A stretch of 64,000 nucleotides of DNA from Bombella intestini (GTDB taxonomy: Bacteria > Pseudomonadota > Alphaproteobacteria > Acetobacterales > Acetobacteraceae), in NCBI RefSeq assembly GCF_002003665.1, contig NZ_JATM01000005.1:118108-182107 (forward strand), read 5' to 3'. Position numbers and translations under genes: made by a program. The notes beneath the pieces were generated by a model. It was not told the origin of the DNA and searched no databases. It saw nothing but the letters and a program-made list of their open reading frames with translations. Of the stretch, positions 44,521 to 53,599 are shown piece by piece; within the stretch, counting starts at the first letter, position 1, and each line of letters begins with the position of its first letter.

Positions 44521-47049
44521 ATGAAAACGTATCGCCACCTGCTATGGGTGGGCCTTACCGGCCTGTCCGTACCCTTCGTCGTGCCTGCCGCAGCCCAGAC
44601 CATTGGTCTCCATGAACCGTCAGAAACGGATGATCATGCCCACCATGCGCCTGCCCGTCATACGAGCACTAAAACAGGCCGGGTACGGTCATCAGTACGT
44701 CACACAAACGCAACCACAGCCCGGCAGCCCCGGTCTCCATCTCTGGTAGCATCGGGAACAAGACATCGCCCCCGCAAGGCCGTTCATGGTGGGTATGAGG
44801 CCCTGTCTGTTCGCACCCATCATATTGTGCAAGGTACACAGCTTGTATTAGGGCACAAACAACTGGAACAACAGGTGCCCGGCACCAACCCACTCCGCAC
44901 ATTAGCCCAAATGCCGGGAGTGCAGTTCCAGTCCGATGATCCTCAGGGTATTGATACCTACTCGACCCAACTCTACATGCACGGTTTTGTCCAAAACGAG
45001 ATCGGCATAACGCTGGATGGCCTGCCTCTCGGTGAGCCGACTTTCCGCAATTATAACGGACTAAACCCATTACAAGCCATTTCCTCAGAGAATGTGGAGC
45101 GGTTGGAAGTCACCCAAAGCGCAGGGGCAGAAAGTACAGCCAGCACCAACAATCTGGGCGGCAGCATCAATTACGTTTCCAGCAACCCTAAAAACAAAAT
45201 GGGAGGACTGGTCGCACAGACCTTTGGCAGCAATGCGCTGTTCCATTCCTTCTTCCGTTTTGATTCCGGCCGGCTAAACGAGAGTGGAACAAAGTTCTAC
45301 GTCTCCTACATGCGAAATCAGGGCGACAAATGGAAAGGTGGTGGTGACCAGTTCATGCAGCAGGTCAACGCAAAACTGGTCCAACCCATTGGAGAGCGGA
45401 GTCAGATCTCTGCCTTCTTCAACTGGGACGCCCTCCAAATGGTAAACTATCAGGATTACGCCCCCAGCTGGCTCGACCAAGCCGGGTCCCGGTTGGGCAA
45501 CTTCTACGGGCAACCCGGCGCATGGGCACGCGCTTACCATGCCGCACAAGGTCAGTATCCCGCCTCCTATAATAAACTGACAGACCCCAAAGATGTCTCC
45601 TATTACGACAGTACGGCGAGTTCATCCGACCTATTCGGAGGTATTAAAGCTGACCTTGCCCTAACCGACCGCCTGACATGGAAAACCAGCCTCTATGGCC
45701 ATAGCGAGACCGGACACGGCACCTATGCCAGCCCCTATACCTACCAAAATGGCGTTGATACGGTGCAGCTCAATGGTGCCCCCATTTTCGAGCAAGTCCG
45801 CCGCCCCGCTATTGAGCGGTTTGGTGGACTGACCTCGTTTGATTACCGGCTCAAGCGGCATGATCTCTCAACGGGCTTTTGGTACGAGAATAACCAGTAT
45901 GACTCTTACGCCTACGCCTACCAGCAACCCAACAGCCCCGATGCTACACCTCTAAATCCCTTCGGCAGTTTTAAAGGTGTTCCCAGCCGCACACTCTGGG
46001 GCCAGCGTTATAACACCAACAGCTTTACTGCTTTCGTACAGGACACCTACCACCCCATCAAATCCGTTGCGCTGCACTTTGGTTTCAAATCTATTCTCAA
46101 TACGACCCGTGTCGGCCATGCAACCAACTGGGAGCCACGCTTTCCCACTCTGGCTAGCGGGGAAAGCCTGACAACAGCCAAAGCCTTCCTGCCCCATATC
46201 AGTGGAGACTGGCATTTCCTCCATCATCATGAACTATTCTTCGATATTTCAGAAAATGCCCACGCTTATAGCCAGTCTGGCTACAACTCCAGCAACTCCC
46301 CTTTTGCAGTCTCCCAGCTAGCCTATAATGCCACGAAGAACAGCCTAAAACCGGAAACAGCTTGGACCTTCGCTGCGGGCTATCGCTACACCGACAAGCT
46401 CATCCAAAGCAGCCTGTATCTCTACCGAACGAACTTCCACAACCGCCTCCAGCAGATTCTAGGCAGTGCGGGGGCTGGGTCCATCCTTACCAACAACACC
46501 TCTACCGTGCAGAATGTAGGAGGGGTAACCATGAATGGCGTGGATGGCGCTATCACCATCACGCCGCTCCCCGGTCTCGCCCTGTTCAATAGCATCAGCT
46601 ACGATAAGGCAACGTACGATCAGGACATACGCAGCGGCGGTACGCTCTATGCCACAAAAGGCCGGCAAGTGGTGGCCTATCCTAGTTTCATGTACAAGGC
46701 CCGCCTCTCCTACGAATGGCGGCATCTGCAAGCCTATGTCGATACCCAGTATTATGGGAAACGCAGTTATGACTACGTTGGCGACTACAAACTGCCAACC
46801 TATTGGCTCGCTAATTTTGGGCTTATCTACACGCTAGACATGACCCATCTTGGGATGCGCAACCCCACAGCCGTGCGAAATCTGGTCTTCGCCTTCAATA
46901 TCTACAATCTAGCCAATACCAAATATGCCTCTACCGTAGGCCAAAATGGCTTTACAATGGATAATAGAGGCGGAGCAGCCTACAATAACCAGTCCATTCT
47001 TCTTGGTGCGCCTCGCCAGTTCTTTGGGTCCGTTAAGGCGGAGTTCTGA
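44521..47049 (+). CDS. TonB-dependent outer-membrane receptor
   Basis: The 842-residue protein begins with a signal peptide ending near PAAAQT and a His/Arg/Thr-rich linker (residues 25-95 or so). A plug domain follows (NPLRTLAQMPGVQF; ITLDGLPLG; NVERLEVTQSAGAEST), then a 22-strand barrel ending SVKAEF. It imports a ligand using TonB-ExbBD energy. It does not have the C-terminal Cys-Cys signature of ferric-siderophore receptors, and its neighbours suggest an organosulfur ligand. That is an inference. ATG 44521 is preferred because it gives the signal peptide; the frame extends 12 codons further. Ends at a strong terminator. Confidence 0.9.
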   Translation: MKTYRHLLWVGLTGLSVPFVVPAAAQTIGLHEPSETDDHAHHAPARHTSTKTGRVRSSVRHTNATTARQPRSPSLVASGTRHRPRKAVHGGYEALSVRTHHIVQGTQLVLGHKQLEQQVPGTNPLRTLAQMPGVQFQSDDPQGIDTYSTQLYMHGFVQNEIGITLDGLPLGEPTFRNYNGLNPLQAISSENVERLEVTQSAGAESTASTNNLGGSINYVSSNPKNKMGGLVAQTFGSNALFHSFFRFDSGRLNESGTKFYVSYMRNQGDKWKGGGDQFMQQVNAKLVQPIGERSQISAFFNWDALQMVNYQDYAPSWLDQAGSRLGNFYGQPGAWARAYHAAQGQYPASYNKLTDPKDVSYYDSTASSSDLFGGIKADLALTDRLTWKTSLYGHSETGHGTYASPYTYQNGVDTVQLNGAPIFEQVRRPAIERFGGLTSFDYRLKRHDLSTGFWYENNQYDSYAYAYQQPNSPDATPLNPFGSFKGVPSRTLWGQRYNTNSFTAFVQDTYHPIKSVALHFGFKSILNTTRVGHATNWEPRFPTLASGESLTTAKAFLPHISGDWHFLHHHELFFDISENAHAYSQSGYNSSNSPFAVSQLAYNATKNSLKPETAWTFAAGYRYTDKLIQSSLYLYRTNFHNRLQQILGSAGAGSILTNNTSTVQNVGGVTMNGVDGAITITPLPGLALFNSISYDKATYDQDIRSGGTLYATKGRQVVAYPSFMYKARLSYEWRHLQAYVDTQYYGKRSYDYVGDYKLPTYWLANFGLIYTLDMTHLGMRNPTAVRNLVFAFNIYNLANTKYASTVGQNGFTMDNRGGAAYNNQSILLGAPRQFFGSVKAEF

Positions 47050-47070
47050 AAACGATGTGCCATACAAAAC

Positions 47071-47106
47071 GGGCTGGAAAGAAATAGCCTTTCCAGCCCG
47101 TTTTTC
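47071..47106. terminator. Rho-independent terminator after the TonB receptor
   Basis: GGGCTGGAAAG (47071-47081) pairs perfectly with CTTTCCAGCCC (47089-47099), followed by GTTTTTCT. It also lies just past the end of the convergent DUF934 gene. Confidence 0.93.
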
Positions 47107-47130
47107 TAACATTCTCTCAAAACTACCCGA

Positions 47131-47535
47131 TCAGGTAGGGCTAATAACCGTGTTCTGATAATAGAACTGGTAACGGCCAAGCTGTTCTTCCCAGTCCTTC
47201 ACATTGGCATCTTCAGACAGAACAACACTGTCGAACCCGCACCGTCTGAGATGGATAGCCTGATCTGGCAAAAGATGACCGGAAGCCCGGATTTCACCTT
47301 TATAGCCTTCATACTCCCGCAAAGACCGTGCTTGTGTGAAAGCCCGCCCATCCCGAAAGATAGGGAACTCCAACACGATCAATGACAAGCTACCGAGGTA
47401 AGAATGTAGTTCCTCCACTTCGACATCCTGCGGTAGGGAAATGGCCGTGCCCTGCCGAGCCTCCTTCCATTCCGCAAAAGAAACGGGAGAAGTAGCGTCC
47501 AGCGTCTTACGCCCGCTGAGATCAAACAGTTTCAT
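47131..47535 (-). CDS. DUF934 protein of the sulfite reductase operon
   Basis: The 134-residue protein matches DUF934 through FPIFRDGRAFTQARSLRE and KGEIRASGHLLPDQ. DUF934 proteins are encoded next to ferredoxin-type sulfite reductases in many proteobacteria. A part in electron transfer or assembly is suspected but unproved. It is the last gene of the cysG-DUF2849-cysI-DUF934 operon, and its start lies 14 bases inside the end of cysI. Confidence 0.88.
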   Translation of the reverse strand: MKLFDLSGRKTLDATSPVSFAEWKEARQGTAISLPQDVEVEELHSYLGSLSLIVLEFPIFRDGRAFTQARSLREYEGYKGEIRASGHLLPDQAIHLRRCGFDSVVLSEDANVKDWEEQLGRYQFYYQNTVISPT

Positions 47536-49204
47536 AAGCTACCTCCTTGAAAGCTTTCAGGCCACACCGCTTGAGCATAGCAGAGAAGGTCTCACCTTTT
47601 TGACGCTGCCCAAGATAGAACTCCACAATCCGGGCCACCGCATCCACGGCTTCATCCTCCGCAAAGGACGGCCCCAGAATCCCACCAATGGCGGCATTCT
47701 CCCCAGCATCGCCACCAAGGAGAATCTGGTACGTCTCGGCTCCTCGCTTATCGACCCCCAGAAGGCCAATATTGCCTACATGATGATGCCCGCAGGCATT
47801 GATGCAGCCTGACATATGGATGCTCAACGCCCCAATCTCAGCCTGTAAAGCAGCGTCTCCAAACCGAGCACCCAGCTTCTGTGCCAGTGGCAGAGAGCGG
47901 GCATTAGCCAGATTGCAATAATCCAGCCCCGGGCAGCTCACGATATCACTGATGAGACCAACATTCGGCGCAGCAAGACCCAGTGCCCTAAGGCCCTGCC
48001 ACAGCTCATGCAGCTGGTCCTTGCGGACATGCCCGAACACCAGATTTTGAAGGTGCGTGACCCGAACCTCACCAAATGAATGATGCTCGGCAAGGTCTGC
48101 CAGACCGTGCATCTGCTCGGCTGTTACATCGCCGGGGATAGCTCCCGGTGTCTTCAAGGAAATAACTGCACAGATATGGCCCTCATCCTGATGAGGGTGC
48201 GTATTGCTGGCCACCCAACGAGCAAAGGCCGGATCAGCCTTTTTATGCTGCTCCAACACATCGGCGGCTTCTGCTGGAGCCTCGAGGTTCGGCAGAGCAA
48301 AACGGGCACGGATCTGCGCTACATGTTCCGGTGTCAACCGGTAGGCAGCACGGTCCATACGGCTCAGCTCGTCTTCCACAGCCTTGCGGAAGGCTTCCAA
48401 GCCGATGGTCTGCACCAGAATCTTGATACGAGCCTTGTAGAGATTATCCCGCCGCCCAAACGCATTATAGACACGCAAAACAGCTTCTAGCGTGGCGATC
48501 AGGTCTTCTTCCTTCACGGAATCAAAGAGTTCCTGCCCAACAACCGGTGTCCGGCCCAGTCCACCACCCACGAACAGACGGAAAAGCGGGCCATTCTCAC
48601 TGGGACGGGCCAGCAGGCCAATATCATGGAAGCGAGCTGCCACACGATCTTCCGGGCTGCCAGAAATGGCGATCTTGAATTTACGAGGTAGGAAGGTGAA
48701 CTCGGGATGCAGAGTGGACCATTGCCGCACGATCTCGGCATGGATGCGGGGATCCATCAACTCATCCTTAGCCGCCCCGGCGAACTCATCAGATGTGACG
48801 TTACGGATGCAGTTACCACTTGTCTGGATGGCGTGCATGTCCACCTCAGCCAACTCCCGCAGGATGGTAGGAACATCCTTAAGAGCAATCCAGTTAAACT
48901 GAATGTTCTGCCGAGTGGTGAAGTGACCGTAATTCCGGTCATATTTGGCTGCAATATCGGCCAACCTATGCAGCTGGCGGCTATCCAGCACACCATACGG
49001 GATGGCCACCCGCAGCATGTAGGCATGGAGCTGGAGATAAACCCCATTCATCAACCGCAGAGGCTTAAACTCTTCCTCGCTCAGCTCACCGGAAAGACGG
49101 CGGCGGACCTGCCCTTCGAACTCATTAATGCGCTCCTGAAGGAAGGCTCTGTCCCGCTCTTCATACTGGTAATGCCCGACAGACCGTGAAACAGGCTGTG
49201 TCAT
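47522..49204 (-). CDS. cysI: Sulfite (or nitrite) reductase, siroheme/4Fe-4S type
   Basis: The 560-residue protein has two ferredoxin-like half domains and the siroheme-[4Fe-4S] cysteines C424-x5-C430 (SCPGLDYCN) and C467-x3-C471 (GCINACGHHH). It reduces sulfite to sulfide with six electrons. The siroheme synthase, DUF934 and cysK context favours sulfite over nitrite; nitrite reductase cannot be excluded by sequence alone. No flavoprotein CysJ lies here, so electrons may come from ferredoxin. The stop of the upstream DUF2849 gene overlaps its start by four bases. Confidence 0.9.
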   Translation of the reverse strand: MTQPVSRSVGHYQYEERDRAFLQERINEFEGQVRRRLSGELSEEEFKPLRLMNGVYLQLHAYMLRVAIPYGVLDSRQLHRLADIAAKYDRNYGHFTTRQNIQFNWIALKDVPTILRELAEVDMHAIQTSGNCIRNVTSDEFAGAAKDELMDPRIHAEIVRQWSTLHPEFTFLPRKFKIAISGSPEDRVAARFHDIGLLARPSENGPLFRLFVGGGLGRTPVVGQELFDSVKEEDLIATLEAVLRVYNAFGRRDNLYKARIKILVQTIGLEAFRKAVEDELSRMDRAAYRLTPEHVAQIRARFALPNLEAPAEAADVLEQHKKADPAFARWVASNTHPHQDEGHICAVISLKTPGAIPGDVTAEQMHGLADLAEHHSFGEVRVTHLQNLVFGHVRKDQLHELWQGLRALGLAAPNVGLISDIVSCPGLDYCNLANARSLPLAQKLGARFGDAALQAEIGALSIHMSGCINACGHHHVGNIGLLGVDKRGAETYQILLGGDAGENAAIGGILGPSFAEDEAVDAVARIVEFYLGQRQKGETFSAMLKRCGLKAFKEVAYETV

Positions 49205-49542
49205 AATGCACTCTCCTTTTCCCGCACCGGGGCATAATCATAAGAAAAATCAGGGTGGACACTCGGCCCGTGGGCACGGATGGCTTCCCGTGTCGTCACA
49301 GGTTCGGGCGGTTGGGTGTCTTTCGCTACAACCTCATAAATGGCCACGACTTCCTTCTGCTCCGCTTCAGCTAAAGCACGCTCCAGAGCAGGGCCTGCGT
49401 CCTCATAGGTAAAGCGAGTAGCCTCGGCAATGGCCTCATGCCAATGCCCCCCCTCACCAAGCCAGACAATACGGCCATCCAGCAGGCGGCTTGCTGTCAA
49501 CAGCAGGATTTCCCCTTCTCCCGGACGGGACAGACGTTTCAT
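49201..49542 (-). CDS. DUF2849 protein
   Basis: A 113-residue protein of the DUF2849 family, recognised by LTASRLLDGRIVWLG at the N-terminus and HPDFSYDYAPVREK near the end. Members sit between siroheme synthase and sulfite reductase genes in alphaproteobacteria. The function is unknown, and a small accessory of sulfite reduction is the only contextual guess. It overlaps cysG by one base and cysI by four. Confidence 0.85.
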   Translation of the reverse strand: MKRLSRPGEGEILLLTASRLLDGRIVWLGEGGHWHEAIAEATRFTYEDAGPALERALAEAEQKEVVAIYEVVAKDTQPPEPVTTREAIRAHGPSVHPDFSYDYAPVREKESAL

Positions 49543-50987
49543 CAGGCACTCTCCTTCGGTGTGCTATAATCGGGCACAGCCTGCACCACCTCGCCCCGGT
49601 GATGCACCACTTCCCCTACAATAATCAGTACGGGACTCTGAAGCCCCGCCTGACGGACATCCTCGGCTATCGTGCCCAACGTACCCGTCACGCAACGCTG
49701 GTCGGCGCAAGACCCCCGATAGACAACCGCCACAGGCCAACTTTCCGGCAAGCCATGAGCCTGCATCTGCTGGCACAGCTCCGCCATGGAACTCAACCCC
49801 ATATAAATAACGACTGTCTGGCCTTTGCGGGCCAGACTGGGCCAATGCAGGTTGAGAGTGCCATCAGCCCGGGCATGGCCTGTCACAACCACGCAGCTTT
49901 GGGCACAATCACGATGAGTTAACGGAATCCCAGCGGCCGCAGCGCAACCATTCGCCGCCGTAATACCGGGAACAACCCGCACCGGCACATTTGCCGCCAG
50001 CAGGGTTTCCATCTCCTCACCCCCACGACCAAACACAAAGGGGTCTCCCCCCTTCAGTCGCAGAACCCGTTCGCCCCGCTTGGCCCTGCGTAACATCTCG
50101 GCCTCTATATCGCTTTGCGGAAGCGTATGATGGCTCCGCTTCTTGCCAACATAAACACGCTCGGCATCACGCCGCACACGGTCGAGCACATCCGGTGCCA
50201 CGAGATTATCATACAAAACACTATCCGCATTCTGCATCAGGCGCAGGGCAGCTAGGGTCAGCCAATCCGGGTTACCCGGCCCTGCCCCGACAAGCCAGAC
50301 CTCACCCTGCGGGCGATCCGCCTCACCTTCGGCAACTGCCACGAGCTGCTCCAACTGCTCCCGTGCCCGGTCTTCTTCCCCGGCCAGAGCGGCCTCATAG
50401 GCCGGGCCATCAACAAAGGATTCCCAGACACGTTGCCGCTGCTTCATCCCCGGCAGACGATCCTTCAGCCAACCACGCTGCTTCTGCATGAAACGGGCGG
50501 CCTCGCCCATTCTGGCCGGAAGCATGGCCTCGACCATCTGCCGGACACGACGGGCCAGAACCGGAGAGGCCCCGCCAGTCGTGATGGCCACCTGCACGGG
50601 GGACCGGTCCACTAGAGCGGGTGTGATGAAGCTAGAAAGAGCCGGAGCATCTACCACGCAGACCGGCACCCGCAGCGCATGGGCCTGATGGGCCACCATC
50701 TCATTAACAGTTTCATCATCCGTAGCGGCAAACACCAAGGCCATGTTGGGCAGAATAGCCCGGAGAGCCTCTTCTTCCACCCGACCTTGCTGGAACACCG
50801 CCTGCCCCTGCTCTACCAAAGCGGCCAATTCGGGATGCAGCGTCTCTGCCCAGATATGAATCATCCGGCATCGCCCCTTCAGCAGGCGCATCTTCTGCAC
50901 GGCCACCTGCCCGCCTCCCACAAGGAGGGCATCACGCTGATCCGTCCGCAGAACAATAGGTAGATAAGAAGGGGGCTTTGTCGTCAT
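49542..50987 (-). CDS. cysG: Siroheme synthase CysG (fused Met8-like and SUMT domains)
   Basis: The 481-residue fusion makes siroheme from uroporphyrinogen III. The N-terminal dehydrogenase/ferrochelatase half (about residues 1-225) has the NAD motif LLVGGGQVAVQK and ITTGGASPVLARRVR. The C-terminal methyltransferase half has VGAGPGNPDWLTLAALR, YVGKKRSHH, LRLKGGDPFVFGRGGEE and VVPGITAANGCAAAAGIPLTHR. It provides the cofactor of the reductase encoded two genes downstream and is the first gene of that operon. Confidence 0.96.
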   Translation of the reverse strand: MTTKPPSYLPIVLRTDQRDALLVGGGQVAVQKMRLLKGRCRMIHIWAETLHPELAALVEQGQAVFQQGRVEEEALRAILPNMALVFAATDDETVNEMVAHQAHALRVPVCVVDAPALSSFITPALVDRSPVQVAITTGGASPVLARRVRQMVEAMLPARMGEAARFMQKQRGWLKDRLPGMKQRQRVWESFVDGPAYEAALAGEEDRAREQLEQLVAVAEGEADRPQGEVWLVGAGPGNPDWLTLAALRLMQNADSVLYDNLVAPDVLDRVRRDAERVYVGKKRSHHTLPQSDIEAEMLRRAKRGERVLRLKGGDPFVFGRGGEEMETLLAANVPVRVVPGITAANGCAAAAGIPLTHRDCAQSCVVVTGHARADGTLNLHWPSLARKGQTVVIYMGLSSMAELCQQMQAHGLPESWPVAVVYRGSCADQRCVTGTLGTIAEDVRQAGLQSPVLIIVGEVVHHRGEVVQAVPDYSTPKESA

Positions 50988-51046
50988 GCAGGGAGCATGT
51001 CAAATCTTGGGCAAAAATCAACTTATTATTTTGTTGTTTCTCAAAA

Positions 51047-51067
51047 ATAACTATATTTAGTAGTTAT
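51047..51067. promoter_or_regulatory. Dyad upstream of cysG, possible CysB-type operator
   Basis: ATAACTA (51047-51053), seven bases, TAGTTAT (51061-51067) is a perfect 7-bp dyad 60 bp before the cysG start. ATAAC/GTTAT half-sites are of the type bound by LysR regulators such as CysB. Assignment is speculative. Confidence 0.4.
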
Positions 51068-51219
51068 ATGTATCTTCCATCACGGCGTGAAAAAACCGCC
51101 TTTCTGTCTACGTTCCAGACACACGGACAGCATAACAAGCAAACATCTCGCCACTTCGCACCACCATTCATCACGGGAATGTGAAAAACGCTTGCAGGGT
51201 TAAATTATCTTTTATATTT

Positions 51220-51238
51220 GATTGTGATAATCATTCTC
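51220..51238. promoter_or_regulatory. Fur box of the siderophore receptor
   Basis: GATTGTGATAATCATTCTC matches the 19-base Fur consensus at 16 positions by eye. It lies 17 bp before the GTG at 51256, so repression by Fur-iron is expected. Confidence 0.8.
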
Positions 51239-51255
51239 AATTTAGAGAGACATTT

Positions 51256-53436
51256 GTGCCCTGTCCCGTTTCGTATAACCCATTGCAGGGGCTTCTTATT
51301 CTGGGAAGTATTATCCTTCCATCCTGTGTCATGGCCGCAGAGACACCCCAACCATCCCAGAACAAGAAACATGAGACACACAGCAAAACGGCCACCTCTC
51401 ACCAGCACCCCATAGAATCAATCCATGTTTATGGAAAAAGCCGTCCCCTTCTGACAGGCACAGGACAGGCGGCCTTGAAAACGGCCACACCTCTGGAAAC
51501 TACCCCCCAAAACCTGACGGTTGTTTCCCGGGCCAGAATGGACATGCTCAACAGCCGTACTCTGACAGAAGCCATCCGTTATAGTGCGGGTGTCTCCGAC
51601 TATGGCGGGAAAGATGACCCACGGGGCTATTTCGGGACAATCCGCGGGTTCACACCGGACATCTATTTAGATGGGACACGCACCCCTAATGCCGCCACAT
51701 CGCAATCTTTTTCCATCGAACCTTGGGGCATGGAGGAAATGGACATCATCCGTGGCAGCAGCTCCGCCCTTTATGGTTCTGGGCAGCTTGGGGGCATCAT
51801 TAATGCCGTCAGCAAACGCCCTACAAAAAACCAAGTTAATGTCGTGTCGGTTCAGGGAGGAAGCTACGCCCGGCGTCAAGGAGCTGTAGATATTGGCGGC
51901 ACTATTGATGAGCAAGGCCACTGGATGTGGCGTTTCAACGGGTTAATCCGCAAATCGGGCACCTTTGCCCATCATATCAAGAACAACGAAATTTATGTTG
52001 CCCCTTCCCTACGCTGGCAGCCTTCCTCTCGAACAGATTTCACCTTTCTAAGCAGCTATGAGCAGCTTGATGCCGGGTCCAGCTCGCAGTTTCTGCCGTA
52101 TGTCGGCACGGTCGTGCCATCTCGTTACGGTTATCTACCCCGCAACTTCCTATCTGGAAACTGGAACTTTGATGTCTATTCCAAAAGGCAGATTTCCGTT
52201 GGCTATGCCCTGAAGCAAGAGATACTGCCGGGGTGGACCATCTCGCAGAATATGCGCTTTGCCCATATAAACGTCCTCTACCGGACAGTCGCCCAGCCAA
52301 AACTAATCAACACGGATACAATTTCCCGCACGGCCCTTCTACAATCAGGCAACTACAACACCACAACTTTGGATACACGCTCAGAATGGAAAGACCATTT
52401 CGGGTCTGTCCATAGCACATTACTTACGGGTGTTGATTTCCGCAGTGACTTTATGGCGGAACGACGTGGAGAAGGAAAAGCCCCCAACTTAGCCCTCTAT
52501 CGCCCCATTTATTCTACAATTGCCATGCCCAGCTATGCGTCCAAGCGCAATTACAATACAACTGGCACACAGACAGGCATTTACGGGCAGGAACAAGCAG
52601 ACTGGAAACGCTTCTTCCTAACACTCTCTGGCCGTGGCGACTTCACGCAGAGCCTTCAGGTCAACAATAGCAACGGCGGCCGGACCTCCCAAAAGAACAA
52701 TGCCTTCACCGGGCGTGTGGCCCTGCTCTATCAATCTACTTGGGGTGTGGCTCCTTACATCTCCTACGCCACGTCCTTTAGCCCACAGCTAGGTACAACC
52801 CATGATGGCACGGCCTTTTCCCCGACACGAGGGCGGTTGCTGGAGGCAGGCATAAAATACAAACCCCGCCGGGATTCCATTTTCGGAGATAGATTCCTGC
52901 TTACGCTGGATGTCTTCACCCTGAAAGAACGAAACGAACTGGTGCAAGACCCTGTCTATTCCAGCGACAAAATACAGCTAGGCGCCCAGCGAACCCGTGG
53001 TTTTGAAGCCGAATTTGTCGGACGCCTACCCTATAAGATTGACCTTCTCGCTGCCTTTACCGTGCAGGACCCACGCGTCACGAAAGGCAGTGCTGCTACG
53101 CAAAACCAAGTCGGCCAACGCCCGACAACGGTTCCCTCTCGCATGGCATCCTTCTTCTTGCGGCGCAGTTTCGCCCTTACACACTCCCTGAGTGCCGGAA
53201 TTGGTGGTGGCCTACGCTATACAAGCACAACAGCCGGTGCCCTACCCAACACCATCATCGTTCCTTCCCAATTGGTTGGCGATATTGAGGCGCATCTCGA
53301 TTACCGGCGTTGGCACCTCCAGCTAAACGGCACCAACATTGCCAACTCGAAATATGTCTCCGTATGTACCAGCACGACCAACTGTTCTTACGCTCCCGGA
53401 CGGGCTTTGTATGGTGATTTGTCTTACCGGTGGTAA
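51256..53436 (+). CDS. TonB-dependent siderophore receptor
   Basis: The receptor of about 726 residues has a signal peptide (ILGSIILPSCVMA-AETP), a TonB-box-like IESIHVYG, a plug (TPQNLTVVSR; FGTIRGFTPDIYLDG; DIIRGSSSALYGSGQLGG) and a barrel. The end CTSTTNCSYAPGRALYGDLSYRW has the paired Cys and Tyr-Gly signature of ferric-hydroxamate/ferrioxamine-type receptors (FhuA/FoxA-like). The frame is open to a GTG at 51181, but that would put the Fur box inside the gene. I therefore start at GTG 51256. No siderophore synthesis genes are near, so it likely takes up xenosiderophores. Confidence 0.9.
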   Translation: MPCPVSYNPLQGLLILGSIILPSCVMAAETPQPSQNKKHETHSKTATSHQHPIESIHVYGKSRPLLTGTGQAALKTATPLETTPQNLTVVSRARMDMLNSRTLTEAIRYSAGVSDYGGKDDPRGYFGTIRGFTPDIYLDGTRTPNAATSQSFSIEPWGMEEMDIIRGSSSALYGSGQLGGIINAVSKRPTKNQVNVVSVQGGSYARRQGAVDIGGTIDEQGHWMWRFNGLIRKSGTFAHHIKNNEIYVAPSLRWQPSSRTDFTFLSSYEQLDAGSSSQFLPYVGTVVPSRYGYLPRNFLSGNWNFDVYSKRQISVGYALKQEILPGWTISQNMRFAHINVLYRTVAQPKLINTDTISRTALLQSGNYNTTTLDTRSEWKDHFGSVHSTLLTGVDFRSDFMAERRGEGKAPNLALYRPIYSTIAMPSYASKRNYNTTGTQTGIYGQEQADWKRFFLTLSGRGDFTQSLQVNNSNGGRTSQKNNAFTGRVALLYQSTWGVAPYISYATSFSPQLGTTHDGTAFSPTRGRLLEAGIKYKPRRDSIFGDRFLLTLDVFTLKERNELVQDPVYSSDKIQLGAQRTRGFEAEFVGRLPYKIDLLAAFTVQDPRVTKGSAATQNQVGQRPTTVPSRMASFFLRRSFALTHSLSAGIGGGLRYTSTTAGALPNTIIVPSQLVGDIEAHLDYRRWHLQLNGTNIANSKYVSVCTSTTNCSYAPGRALYGDLSYRW

Positions 53437-53599
53437 GGAAAAACAATGAGATGTGCCTCTTGACGTCTCTTTGGCCTCTTCGCATCCACTAACTCTGATG
53501 CGGCGTGACACGGTGATAATCTGTAGGCCGTAGCTGTGGCTACCCGCCACGTGGCGCATTGCGGGGTTCGTTGCAGGCCCCGCCGCCGCATCACCTATC

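Noticed and set aside
53539..53571. Possible decayed CRISPR repeat at the distal end (GCGGGGTTCG)
   Set aside because: Aligned on the expected 61-base grid or on the GCGGGG core it shares only about a third of positions with the repeat.
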